Shown here: positions 1-8,397 of the stretch, piece by piece
Layout: every line of letters begins with the position of its first letter
Position numbering within the stretch: position 1 is the first letter of the stretch
NCBI GenBank assembly: GCA_013349595.1
Contig: DUZI01000026.1
Coordinates: 1 to 11,583 of the forward strand
Direction: 5' to 3'
DNA: 11,583 nucleotides
DNA from: Nitrospirota bacterium
Lineage (GTDB): Bacteria > Nitrospirota > Thermodesulfovibrionia > Thermodesulfovibrionales > Dissulfurispiraceae
Program-made: the position numbers and the translations under genes
The notes under the pieces: generated by a model
What the model was told of the DNA's origin: nothing
The model's input: only the letters and a program-made list of their open reading frames with translations
The model's database searches: none

Positions 1-512
1 AGGTTGGAGCAACCCCGCTACAAGTAGTAAGAGCTTATTCTGTTATTGCAAATGGAGGATATCTTGTGAGACCACACATACTTAAAGAAATTAGAAGTCC
101 AGACAATCAGCTTGTTCTAAAGACAGATATTGAAAGAAAGATGATTATATCTGAGAAAACCACAGAGGTCTTTAAAGATATACTCAAGACTGTTACAGAG
201 GAAGGTGGGACTGCTAAAGAGGCTGCTATTGATGGAAACCATGTAGCAGGAAAAACAGGTACAGCACAGGTAATAGATCCAATAACAAAAAAGTATTCAA
301 AGGAAAAATATATAAGTTCCTTTGTCGGTTTTGTCCCTGCTGAAAAACCTCTATTTACGCTCATAGTTGTTGTTCACGAACCTAAAGGAGCTATTTATGG
401 AGGTATTGTCGCAGGTCCTGTTTTTAGAAAGATAGCTGACGAATCATTATCATATTTAAAAATACTAAGAGATGATGCCTATGAAAAAGAATTGGTTGTG
501 GTAGCTAAATGA
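1..512 (+). CDS. ftsI: FtsI / penicillin-binding protein 3 transpeptidase, C-terminal part (5' end outside window)
   Basis: This is the 3' end of the septal peptidoglycan transpeptidase, which cross-links new glycan strands during division on the outer face of the inner membrane and works with FtsW. The open frame runs in from the left edge, with its first full codon at base 3, so about 169 residues are visible. They begin with the GATPLQ...AYSVIANGG segment of the transpeptidase fold and contain the KTGTAQ box (third active-site motif, bases 252-269), followed by SSFVGFVPAEKP and the G-rich VAGPVF helix. The SxxK and SxN motifs lie upstream of the window. The protein ends soon after the transpeptidase domain, with no PASTA domain. 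Its TGA overlaps the murE ATG (ATGA, 4 bases), suggesting coupled translation. Position before murE favours ftsI over other class B penicillin-binding proteins. Confidence 0.93.
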   Translation, partial: VGATPLQVVRAYSVIANGGYLVRPHILKEIRSPDNQLVLKTDIERKMIISEKTTEVFKDILKTVTEEGGTAKEAAIDGNHVAGKTGTAQVIDPITKKYSKEKYISSFVGFVPAEKPLFTLIVVVHEPKGAIYGGIVAGPVFRKIADESLSYLKILRDDAYEKELVVVAK

Positions 513-2167
513 TAAAAGAGAATAAAACTGAGAAATATCTTAAAGATATTATTGATTATGATTGCACTATTATTGGTGAGGTAGATAAACCAATAACTAA
601 CATTACCTTTGACTCAAGGTTAGTCAGTAAAAATAGTTTATTTGTTGCCATAAAGGGGGCTAAAACTGATGGTCATGATTATATAGAGCAATCAATATGT
701 AAAGGTGCATCAGTGATAGTTTGTAACGATAGAAAAGATTTGATAAAAGAGCTCCATTCAAAATACAATGCAACATTTGTGATTGTTTCAGATTGTCTTT
801 CTACAATGGCAAAAATGTCAGCAAGGTTTTTTGATAATCCGAGCAAAGAACTTATAGTAATTGGAATCACAGGGACAAATGGTAAAACTACTACTTCATA
901 CATTATTAAATCAATTATAGAGAGTTTGCCTCAAAAGACTGGACTCATTGGAACTATCCAATATATGATTGGTCAAGAAATATTTGATTCACCCCATACA
1001 ACTCCTGAATCACCTATCTTTCAGTCTCTTTTGAGGCAAATGTCTGACAATAACTGTAATTATGTTGTAACGGAGATCTCTTCACATGCCTTGTCACAAA
1101 AAAGAGCAGATAATATTGAATTTAAAGTTGCAATATTTACAAATTTGACAAGAGACCATCTTGATTTTCACAAAGATATGGAAGAATACTTCTTAGCAAA
1201 ATCAAGACTTTTTACTACCCTTTTGGTTGATGGTGGTACTGCAGTCATAAATATCGACGATGCTTATGGTATCAGGCTTGTTGAAATATTAAGAGATAAA
1301 AATATAAATATTATTACCTTTGGGATTATATCAAAGGAAGCACAACTTAAGGCATCAGATATAAAGATTGACTACAAAGGCATATCATACAAATTATATC
1401 TAAACAATAATTTTTTAATAGATATAAACTCACCGCTTAACGGAATGATAAATGTATATAACACTCTAGCAGCCATAGCTTCATCTATTGCTTTAAATAT
1501 TTCAATTGAAAAAATAAAGGAGGGTATTGCCATGACAACCCTTGTAAAGGGACGGTTTGAAAAGGTTGATTTAGGACAGGATTTCCTTGCAGTAGTTGAT
1601 TATGCCCATACAGAGGACGCACTTGAAAGACTTCTGTTGACAGCTCGTCAACTTCTTAATGCCTTCAGAGTTGCAAAAGAAACTGAGGAACTCATGAAAG
1701 CAAAAAAGAGGCATTATCATTTTGAAGAGGATTCTAAAAATACAGGCAAGATAATTACAGTTTTTGGTTGTGGTGGTAATCGAGACAAAGGCAAAAGGTC
1801 AAAGATGGGAGAGATTGCCTCTCGTTTGAGCGATTTTGTTATTGTTACATCTGATAACCCAAGAAATGAAGACCCTAAGGAAATTATTCGTGAAATTGAA
1901 CGTGGCATTAAAAATGATAATTACATAGTTATACCTGACAGAAAAGTTGCAATCAGCCTTGCAGTAGAACTCGCATCAACAGGAGACATTGTTCTTGTAG
2001 CAGGCAAAGGACACGAAGATTATCAGGAGATTGGTATAGAAAGGAAACTCTTTAGTGATAAAAAAACCCTTGAAGAAGCTATCAAAAAGACAATTACAAG
2101 ACCCTCTTTTGCAGATTGGGCAGGATTTTTTGATTCTAAGAGAACACATCAAAATGCTAACTGTTAA
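509..2167 (+). CDS. murE: UDP-MurNAc-L-Ala-D-Glu : meso-diaminopimelate ligase (MurE)
   Basis: Cytoplasmic Mur ligase that adds the third residue of the stem peptide, using ATP. Visible landmarks are an N-terminal UDP-substrate domain with DSR near residue 35, the ATP loop GTNGKTTT (122-129), HTTPES (163-168), the EISSHA block (189-194), and AKSRLF (230-235), whose Lys231 is the expected carbamoylated lysine. The C-terminal domain has DYAHTEDALE, FGCGGNRDKGKR, DNPR (449-452) and KGHEDYQ. DNPR is the known signature of enzymes that select meso-DAP rather than lysine, so the wall should be DAP type. At 552 residues it is longer than the usual 480-500. About 30 extra residues (near 382-412, charged, rich in Lys/Glu/His) sit between the DYAHT helix and FGCGG, and a 20-25 residue tail follows the normal end. 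The start shares ATGA with the ftsI stop. Confidence 0.96.
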   Translation: MIKENKTEKYLKDIIDYDCTIIGEVDKPITNITFDSRLVSKNSLFVAIKGAKTDGHDYIEQSICKGASVIVCNDRKDLIKELHSKYNATFVIVSDCLSTMAKMSARFFDNPSKELIVIGITGTNGKTTTSYIIKSIIESLPQKTGLIGTIQYMIGQEIFDSPHTTPESPIFQSLLRQMSDNNCNYVVTEISSHALSQKRADNIEFKVAIFTNLTRDHLDFHKDMEEYFLAKSRLFTTLLVDGGTAVINIDDAYGIRLVEILRDKNINIITFGIISKEAQLKASDIKIDYKGISYKLYLNNNFLIDINSPLNGMINVYNTLAAIASSIALNISIEKIKEGIAMTTLVKGRFEKVDLGQDFLAVVDYAHTEDALERLLLTARQLLNAFRVAKETEELMKAKKRHYHFEEDSKNTGKIITVFGCGGNRDKGKRSKMGEIASRLSDFVIVTSDNPRNEDPKEIIREIERGIKNDNYIVIPDRKVAISLAVELASTGDIVLVAGKGHEDYQEIGIERKLFSDKKTLEEAIKKTITRPSFADWAGFFDSKRTHQNANC

Positions 2168-3530
2168 TGAAATTATAGCTGCTACAGGAGGCAAAATAGT
2201 TAAGTTGATGAGTAAGCATTTTAAATGTCTATCAACAGATTCGAGGACTATTCAAAAAGGAGAGATTTTTTTAGCATTAAAAGGAGACAATTTTGATGGT
2301 CATGATTTCGTTCATAAAGCTATTAACATAGGTGATGGTGCAATTATTAATCAAAATGTGTTATATGCACAACACAATGTGCCTATTACAGATTTAGATT
2401 TTAAAGGCACTTTAATCACGGTAGATGATACTTTAAAAGCCCTTTACCAAATTGGTAGCCTTAAGAGACAGAATTTCAAAGGTCCTGTCTTTGCAGTAAT
2501 TGGAAGCAATGGAAAAACCACAACAAAAGAACTGACCTCATCAGTCCTTTCTCAGAGATTTAAAACCTTGAAGACAATAGGTAACAACAATAATCACATA
2601 GGACTTCCTCGCTCACTGACATATATGGATAGTGATACTGAATGTTTAGTTCTTGAAATGGGGACAAATAAACCCGGAGATATTAAGCAACTCTGTGAGA
2701 TTGCTCCACCTGACTATGCAATAATTACAAATATCGGCTTTGAACACCTTGAAGGATTTAAGAGCATTGAAGGGGTAAGGGATGCAGAACTTGAGGTATT
2801 ATCATTTGCAAGTGTGGTAATTGCTAACAAAGATGATAAGTTTTTGATGGAAGCACTTAATAAAAGTGAATATCATAAAAAAATAACCTATTCTATTAAT
2901 GATGATACAGCTGATGTTATAGCAAAAAATATAAAAACATCTCCTGAAGGTAATATATTTCATGTCTATTATGAAGGGAAACATATTGAACTAAAGACTA
3001 AACTTTTCGGATTAGTAAATATTTATAACTGTCTATCTGCAATTACTGCAGGACTTTTCTTGGGATTACCCTTTGATTTAATAAAGAGGGGTATTGAATC
3101 TTACAATGGAATGCCTATGAGATATGAATTTTTAAAAATCAAAGATAGGACAATCATTAATGACTGTTATAATGCAAATCCTTCGTCAATGAAAGAGGCT
3201 ATCAAAGAACTCAAAAGGATTTCGAATAAAAATGGAAGAACCATAGCAGTGCTTGGAGATATGTTTGAGATGGGAGATGAGACTTTAAATAAACATATAG
3301 AATTAGGAAGATTTGTCAACAATGAAGAAATTGACATTTTAGTTGGCACAGGAGAGATGATGTTATATGCAATCAATGAATTTAAGGGGCAGAAGTTTTA
3401 TTTTAAAAACTCTCTTGAGACTGCCAATTTCATACCCACGATAACGAAACCACAGGACATCATATTAGTTAAAGGTTCAAGGGGTATGAAAATGGAAAAA
3501 GTAACAGAGGCAATTAAAAATGCTCTATGA
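2154..3530 (+). CDS. murF: UDP-MurNAc-tripeptide : D-Ala-D-Ala ligase (MurF)
   Basis: Cytoplasmic Mur ligase that completes the UDP-MurNAc-pentapeptide by adding D-Ala-D-Ala. The open frame extends back to 2055, but I choose the ATG at 2154 because the protein then begins MLTVNEIIAATGG, the normal MurF N-terminus, and is 458 residues long, a typical length. Landmarks are STDSR (27-31), the ATP loop GSNGKTTT (117-124), NNNNHIG (144-150), EMGTNKPGDI (168-177), TNIGFEHLEGF (192-202), DCYNANPSSM, LGDMFEMG, and VKGSRGM near the end. The start lies 14 bases inside the 3' end of murE, with only a weak purine stretch (aagaga) upstream, so translation is probably coupled to murE. The stop overlaps mraY by 11 bases. 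Confidence 0.96.
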   Translation: MLTVNEIIAATGGKIVKLMSKHFKCLSTDSRTIQKGEIFLALKGDNFDGHDFVHKAINIGDGAIINQNVLYAQHNVPITDLDFKGTLITVDDTLKALYQIGSLKRQNFKGPVFAVIGSNGKTTTKELTSSVLSQRFKTLKTIGNNNNHIGLPRSLTYMDSDTECLVLEMGTNKPGDIKQLCEIAPPDYAIITNIGFEHLEGFKSIEGVRDAELEVLSFASVVIANKDDKFLMEALNKSEYHKKITYSINDDTADVIAKNIKTSPEGNIFHVYYEGKHIELKTKLFGLVNIYNCLSAITAGLFLGLPFDLIKRGIESYNGMPMRYEFLKIKDRTIINDCYNANPSSMKEAIKELKRISNKNGRTIAVLGDMFEMGDETLNKHIELGRFVNNEEIDILVGTGEMMLYAINEFKGQKFYFKNSLETANFIPTITKPQDIILVKGSRGMKMEKVTEAIKNAL

Positions 3531-4602
3531 ACTTTTATACAGTCTTTATATATATTTCACGCCCTTTAATGTTTTTAAATATATTACTTTTAGGACTGCC
3601 CTTGCTGCTTTGTCTGCAATGGTAATTACCTTTATCATTGCACCAAAAGTTATATCTTGGCTCAAAAAGATAAGTATGACTCAACTAATAAGAGACGATG
3701 GACCTCATAGCCACTTAAAAAAGGCTGGCACACCTACAATGGGTGGCATAATAATTATTATTTCAATAAGTTTATCAATGTTAATGTGGGGTAACTTTGA
3801 GAGTATTTATACATGGGTTGTAATGTCTGCCCTATTAGGTTTTGGTGCTATTGGTTTTATTGATGACTATCTCAAGGCTGTCAAAAAAAATCCAAAAGGA
3901 CTGAGAGGATGGTATAAATTTTCTGCACAAATAATAATCGCTTCTATCTTAAGTATCTTTCTATACCTAAATCCAAATGACCCTTATAATTCAGTTTTAA
4001 GTATCCCCTTTTTTAAGAAATGGCTTATTGATCTTGGAATGTTTTATATACCCTTCTCCATAATTGTTATAGTTGGCTCTTCAAATGCAGTTAATCTCAC
4101 AGACGGTATAGATGGACTCGCAATTGGATTAGTTGCTATTGCTGCTATTGTTAATGGTGCACTTGTATATTTATCAGGGCATGCAATATTTGCGAAATAT
4201 TTACAGGTAATTTATATATCTGGAATTGGAGAATTATCTGTCTTTTGCGGAGCCCTTCTTGGAGCATCACTTGGATTTCTTTGGTATAACGCCTATCCAG
4301 CACAAGTTTTTATGGGTGATGTTGGTTCGCTTGGTTTAGGTGGGGCACTTGGTGCATTAGCAGTTGTATCTAAACACGAGATTGTGCTTGCAGTAGTAGG
4401 TGGTATATTTGTAATAGAAACAATATCAGTGGTCTTGCAGGTTGCATCTTTTAAATTAACTGGCAAGAGAATTTTTAAAATGGCACCCATCCATCATCAC
4501 TTTGAACTAAAGGGATGGTCAGAGCCAAAAGTAATTGTTAGGTTTTGGATTATAGGGATAATACTTGCGTTATTTAGTCTTGCAACATTAAAATTGAGGT
4601 GA
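3520..4602 (+). CDS. mraY: Phospho-MurNAc-pentapeptide transferase (MraY), lipid I synthase
   Basis: Integral inner-membrane enzyme that transfers phospho-MurNAc-pentapeptide from UDP to undecaprenyl phosphate, making lipid I on the cytoplasmic side. It is 360 residues, the usual length, and hydrophobic throughout, in keeping with the ten membrane helices of the family. Signature motifs are DDGPHSHLKKAGTPTMGG (59-76), the Asp pair in FIDDY (115-116), NLTDGIDGL (192-200), NAYPAQVFMGDVGS (257-270, Asp267), and the histidine triplet PIHHHFE (325-327). These include the conserved aspartates and histidines of the Mg2+/nucleotide site. The start lies 11 bases inside the end of murF, with an AGAGG ribosome binding site about 10 bases upstream. 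The carboxypeptidase gene follows after 6 bases. Confidence 0.97.
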   Translation: MLYELLYSLYIYFTPFNVFKYITFRTALAALSAMVITFIIAPKVISWLKKISMTQLIRDDGPHSHLKKAGTPTMGGIIIIISISLSMLMWGNFESIYTWVVMSALLGFGAIGFIDDYLKAVKKNPKGLRGWYKFSAQIIIASILSIFLYLNPNDPYNSVLSIPFFKKWLIDLGMFYIPFSIIVIVGSSNAVNLTDGIDGLAIGLVAIAAIVNGALVYLSGHAIFAKYLQVIYISGIGELSVFCGALLGASLGFLWYNAYPAQVFMGDVGSLGLGGALGALAVVSKHEIVLAVVGGIFVIETISVVLQVASFKLTGKRIFKMAPIHHHFELKGWSEPKVIVRFWIIGIILALFSLATLKLR

Positions 4603-4608
4603 GAAAAA

Positions 4609-5670
4609 ATGAAAAAAAGGGTGAAGACGAAAAGATTTTTGCTTTTATGTTTATCAATTTGTTTAGGTATTGCTTATTTTACAACACAAGCAAGTGCAGA
4701 TAACAATATATCTGCGCGTGCCGCAGTGGCTATCGAACTTAACAACGATAAAATTCTTTATGCAAAAAATCCTAATTACAAACAACCACCAGCAAGCACG
4801 GCAAAATTAGTTACCGCTATGGTTGTCATTGACAAGCTGCCACTTGATAAGGTGATTAAAGTCAGTGAAAATGCTTCCTCTACTCCATCAGTAAGTCCAA
4901 AGATTAGGGCAAATGAACACTTCACAGTAAGAGACCTTTTATATATGACCTTAATGAGATCTGTAAACAGTGCAGCCGTTGCACTTGCTGAGGCAGTGGC
5001 AGGGACAGAGGAGCAATTTGTTGAATTGATGAATGAAAAGGCAAGACAGATAGATGCGGAAAATACCCAGTTTGCCAATGCATCTGGACTTCCTGGTGGA
5101 GAGCAATATATTACAGCCTTTGATCTTGCTAAGATTATGAAAGAATCCCTTAATTATCCTCAAATAATGGAAATTATGAACACAAGGGCAAAAAATCTTG
5201 CCTCAAATGAAGGTAGAAAGATATTCCTCAAAAATACAAATCAATTGCTTTGGCATGATGACGGACTTATCGGAGGCAAAACTGGTTATACAAAGGCTGC
5301 TCGTCATTGCTTTGTCTCAGCAGGACAAAAGGGGAATTCAATGATTGTTGTCTCATTGCTTGGAGAGACAGTGAGAGACAATTTATGGAAAGATACAAGC
5401 ATCTTACTCAATCGTGGTTTTGATGTCCTTAATGGAAAGGCAGAGCCAATGGTGTTTTTCACCAATACCAACGAAAACTCCAACATATTGCCTGTTGCAT
5501 ATAAAAAAGTTTCTTATAAAAATAATCCCAAAAAAGAAATATCAAAAAAGAAGTTATCGAAACAAACAGCAAAAAAGAACAAAAAATCAAAAACAAAGAC
5601 TAAAAATATCAAACAAACCTATACAAAAGACTATTCAACTTTAAATAGTGTTTTTCAAAAAGCATCTTAA
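4609..5670 (+). CDS. D-alanyl-D-alanine carboxypeptidase (DacA/DacF-like, peptidase family S11) with Lys-rich tail
   Basis: Exported low-molecular-weight penicillin-binding protein that removes the terminal D-Ala from pentapeptides in the periplasm and so limits cross-linking. A Lys/Arg n-region, hydrophobic core and TTQASA cleavage site (after residue 30) form a signal peptide. All three active-site motifs are present: STAK (Ser63-Lys66), SVN (118-120) and KTG (224-226). The catalytic domain ends near residue 275. The usual C-terminal beta domain and amphipathic membrane anchor of PBP5 are missing. Instead, residues 299-340 form a disordered-looking basic tail with 18 lysines in 42 positions. 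The ribosome binding site AGGTGAG overlaps the mraY stop. A carboxypeptidase between mraY and murD is not the textbook order. I see no stop or frameshift, and the enzyme looks functional. Which dac paralogue it corresponds to cannot be told. Confidence 0.92.
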   Translation: MKKRVKTKRFLLLCLSICLGIAYFTTQASADNNISARAAVAIELNNDKILYAKNPNYKQPPASTAKLVTAMVVIDKLPLDKVIKVSENASSTPSVSPKIRANEHFTVRDLLYMTLMRSVNSAAVALAEAVAGTEEQFVELMNEKARQIDAENTQFANASGLPGGEQYITAFDLAKIMKESLNYPQIMEIMNTRAKNLASNEGRKIFLKNTNQLLWHDDGLIGGKTGYTKAARHCFVSAGQKGNSMIVVSLLGETVRDNLWKDTSILLNRGFDVLNGKAEPMVFFTNTNENSNILPVAYKKVSYKNNPKKEISKKKLSKQTAKKNKKSKTKTKNIKQTYTKDYSTLNSVFQKAS

Positions 5671-5681
5671 GGTGCTTTTTT
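5657..5681 (+). promoter_or_regulatory. Intercistronic hairpin containing the dac stop codon and the murD ribosome binding site
   Basis: The arms AAAAAGCATC (5657-5666) and GGTGCTTTTT (5671-5680) pair over ten positions (one is G-U) around the loop TTAA, which contains most of the carboxypeptidase TAA stop (5668-5670). The T run ends at 5681, directly before the murD ATG. The murD Shine-Dalgarno (AAGGTG, 5669-5674) lies in the loop and 3' arm, with about 7 bases to the start. Seen in the sequence: stem, loop, T tract and overlap with the signals. Inferred: it may act as a partial intrinsic terminator, or as a lock that ribosomes finishing the upstream gene open. The A/T-rich stem makes strong termination doubtful. 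Confidence 0.55.
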
Positions 5682-7133
5682 ATGTATGAATTTAAAAATA
5701 AAAGAATATTAATTCTTGGTTTGGCAAGAAGTGGAATTGGTGCGGCTAACCTGCTTTCTTATATGGGTTGTAAGATAATTATATCTGACCATAAAGACAA
5801 AGAAGAATTAAGAGAACTACTTACTATTATACCGTCAGATGCAGAACTTCACCTTGGTGGACACCCATTATCTCTACTTGATGATTTGGACTTGATAGTT
5901 CTAAGCCCTGGCATTCCTTTGACGATACCTTTTTTAAAGGAGGCTCAGAATAGAAACATCAAGATTGTATCAGAAATAGAGATAGCCTTTAAGGCTATTC
6001 AGTATTTAAAAGAAAATTTGTCTTTTGTTGACTTTATTTTTCTGTCTGTTACTGGTACTAATGGCAAATCAACTACTACCACCTTGCTCTATGAATTCTT
6101 AAAAGCCTCTAACTTTAATACGATTATTGCTGGTAACATTGGTAACTCTCTATCTTCTGAGATACTTAATATTTTTATAAGCAATCATAACTATTATGAA
6201 CCAGATAACTTCCTAATTGTTACAGAACTTTCAAGTTTTCAATTAGAGACTATGTACGAATTTAAGCCTTACGGTTCAACCATATTAAATATCACACCGG
6301 ATCATCTTGATAGATATGAAGACATGGATGAATATATCAAGGCAAAATGTAGAATCTTCCAGAGGCAGTCTATGGAGGATTTTTTGATTCTAAATGCAGA
6401 TGACCCATATACAAAAAATATTATTGAAATGCTGCCAAATCAAAACAGACCTCATCTGTTTTTCTTTAGCAGAAAAAAACCTGTTGAAGGGGCGTTCATC
6501 GAAAATGGGGTAATTAAGTTCAACCTACCTTTTGAAAAACTTAAAACTTTGAAGCTTATGATTGATAGACAAATCCATGACCTCGAGATTACAGAAAAAG
6601 ATTTTTTGATAAAGGGTGTTCACAATATAGAAAACATAATGGCTTCAACATTAATGGCAATCCTTTCGGGCTGTAAAAGAAAGGCAATTGAAAAAGTATT
6701 GAAGACCTTTAAAGGACTTGAGCATAGACTTGAATTCGTCAAAGAGATAGATGAAGTGCAATATATTAATGATTCAAAAGGTACTAATATTGGGGCTGTT
6801 ATGAAATCACTTGAGAGTTTTTCAACACCAGTTATCCTGATTGCTGGCGGAAGAGACAAAGGTAGCGATTTCACAACTCTAATACCTTATGTAAAAAATA
6901 GAGTCAAGGCAGTTATCCTCATTGGAGAGGCAAGTGGTAAGATTGCAGAGGCACTTGATTGTGTTAGCGAGATTCATTTTGCAGATACCCTAAAAAATGC
7001 AGTTCATAAAGCTAAAGCCCTCTCCTCAAAGGGCGATACTGTCCTTCTCTCCCCAGGGTGTGCAAGTTTTGATATGTTTAAAGACTTTGAAGATAGAGGA
7101 AGACAATTCAAGGAGTTAGTAAACAATCTATGA
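5682..7133 (+). CDS. murD: UDP-MurNAc-L-Ala : D-glutamate ligase (MurD)
   Basis: Cytoplasmic Mur ligase that adds D-glutamate to UDP-MurNAc-L-Ala. The N-terminal Rossmann-like UDP domain starts ILILGLARSGIG and has SPGIP (75-79). The ATP loop is GTNGKSTTT (125-133), followed by AGNIG (150-154), ELSSFQLE (182-189), NITPDHLDRY (203-212) and AKCRIF (221-226), with Lys222 as the expected carbamoylated lysine. The third domain has NDSKGTN (363-369), IAGGRDKG (387-394) and SPGCASFDMFKDFEDRG (457-473), all MurD signatures. At 483 residues it is slightly longer than usual (about 440-450), with extra residues around 163-176. The ATG at 5682 is used with a ribosome binding site embedded in the preceding hairpin. 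The stop overlaps the ftsW start (ATGA). Confidence 0.96.
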   Translation: MYEFKNKRILILGLARSGIGAANLLSYMGCKIIISDHKDKEELRELLTIIPSDAELHLGGHPLSLLDDLDLIVLSPGIPLTIPFLKEAQNRNIKIVSEIEIAFKAIQYLKENLSFVDFIFLSVTGTNGKSTTTTLLYEFLKASNFNTIIAGNIGNSLSSEILNIFISNHNYYEPDNFLIVTELSSFQLETMYEFKPYGSTILNITPDHLDRYEDMDEYIKAKCRIFQRQSMEDFLILNADDPYTKNIIEMLPNQNRPHLFFFSRKKPVEGAFIENGVIKFNLPFEKLKTLKLMIDRQIHDLEITEKDFLIKGVHNIENIMASTLMAILSGCKRKAIEKVLKTFKGLEHRLEFVKEIDEVQYINDSKGTNIGAVMKSLESFSTPVILIAGGRDKGSDFTTLIPYVKNRVKAVILIGEASGKIAEALDCVSEIHFADTLKNAVHKAKALSSKGDTVLLSPGCASFDMFKDFEDRGRQFKELVNNL

Positions 7134-8392
7134 GGATTGAAGCTGATAAATTGCTTCTCTTGATTATTTTCATGCTTATTGTAGTTGGTCTTGTTTCTGT
7201 CTATAGTTCCACATCTGTTATATCACCAGATATTATTGAAAAGGGAAGTTTGAAAGGCAAGCCTGCAAGTCCTTTTGTTTTTTTAAAAAAACAACTCATA
7301 ACAGTATTGATTGGTATTTTTGTAATGTTTTTAGCTTATAAGATACAGATTGAACATTTGAAAAAACTAACTTTCCCATTGTTGGTCTTATCATTAATTT
7401 GTCTAATACTGGTGTTTACATCACTTGGAGTAAGTGCAGGAGGTGCAAGGAGATGGATAAAGGCTTGGCCCTCTGTATTTCAACCTTCAGAGATAGTCAA
7501 ACTCTCTATGGTCTTATTTATGGCTTGGTATATGAGCACAAATTACTTCAAAACAGATAAGTTTATCTCCTTTGTCATACCACTTACAATCATGGCAATC
7601 TTTCAAGTTATATTCATAAAACAACCCGACTTTGGTGCAGTAATGAGCCTTGGTATTCTGACACTTACAATGTTGTTCATTGGTGGGACAAAATTAAAAT
7701 ATTTAGCACTAATAGCCGTTGCATCTTTACCTATAATCGCAAAACTTGCATTTGAACCTTATCGTTTAAAAAGAATTACAACCTTTTTAAATCCTTGGGA
7801 TGACCCTCTTGGCAGCGGCTTTCAATTAGTCCAGTCATTTATTGCCTTAGGAAGTGGTGGTATAATTGGAGTTGGACTTGGAGAGGGAAGACAAAAGCTT
7901 TCTTATCTGCCCGAAATACACACAGATTTTATTTTTTCCCTTATCGGTGAAGAGATGGGTTTTATAGGGGCATGTTTTGTAGTTACACTTTTTTCTCTGC
8001 TTTTTATTAAGGGTATTTTGATCGCTAAAAAAACAAATGATTCATTCTCGTCCTATCTTGCCTATGGTATAACTTTCATGTTTGCCTTTCAAGCCCTAAT
8101 AAATTTTGCGGTAGTAACAGGTATGGTTCCTACAAAAGGATTGCCTCTTCCTTTTATAAGTTATGGTGGTTCCTCACTACTTGTAAATATGATTGCTGGG
8201 GGGATACTTTTAAACATCTCAAGACAAAATAACAAACGAATGAGACAAGACAGTAGGATATACAATCCCTTTTCAAATTCCACAATTTCAACGCCACAAA
8301 AACCAATAGAAAGTGATAGAGTATCACATATAAGGAATAACAGATTTAAGACTGTTTACACCTTTAACAGAAACAACAATACCCTTTTTTAA
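7130..8392 (+). CDS. ftsW: Septal peptidoglycan glycosyltransferase FtsW (SEDS family)
   Basis: Polytopic inner-membrane protein of the SEDS family that polymerises lipid II into glycan strands at the septum with FtsI. About ten hydrophobic segments are visible. Family motifs include SVYSSTS after the first helix, GGARRWI (104-110), QPSEIVKLSM (118-127), KQPDFG (164-169), RITTFLNPWDDPLGSGFQ (215-232), LPEIHTDFIFSLIGEE (260-275; Asp266 matches the catalytic aspartate of the family) and PFISYGGSS (341-349). Position in the cluster favours FtsW over RodA. The last 55 or so residues after the final helix are a polar, Asn/Ser/Arg-rich cytoplasmic tail. The start overlaps the murD stop in ATGA. AAGGAG lies 14 bases upstream, rather far, so coupling to murD probably matters. 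Confidence 0.95.
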   Translation: MRIEADKLLLLIIFMLIVVGLVSVYSSTSVISPDIIEKGSLKGKPASPFVFLKKQLITVLIGIFVMFLAYKIQIEHLKKLTFPLLVLSLICLILVFTSLGVSAGGARRWIKAWPSVFQPSEIVKLSMVLFMAWYMSTNYFKTDKFISFVIPLTIMAIFQVIFIKQPDFGAVMSLGILTLTMLFIGGTKLKYLALIAVASLPIIAKLAFEPYRLKRITTFLNPWDDPLGSGFQLVQSFIALGSGGIIGVGLGEGRQKLSYLPEIHTDFIFSLIGEEMGFIGACFVVTLFSLLFIKGILIAKKTNDSFSSYLAYGITFMFAFQALINFAVVTGMVPTKGLPLPFISYGGSSLLVNMIAGGILLNISRQNNKRMRQDSRIYNPFSNSTISTPQKPIESDRVSHIRNNRFKTVYTFNRNNNTLF

Positions 8393-8397
8393 CTGAA

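Noticed and set aside
2055..2153. Longer murF reading starting at 2055
   Set aside because: It adds 33 residues unlike any MurF N-terminus and lies deep inside murE. The ATG at 2154 gives the normal MurF start and length.
4776..5078. Open frame of 100 codons on the minus strand inside the carboxypeptidase gene
   Set aside because: It is a shadow of the plus-strand gene, with no ribosome binding site or recognisable motif.
5520..5600. A-rich lysine-codon repeats in the carboxypeptidase tail as a possible tandem repeat or programmed frameshift site
   Set aside because: There is no regular repeat unit, and the alternative frame gives nothing recognisable. The stop falls neatly before murD.
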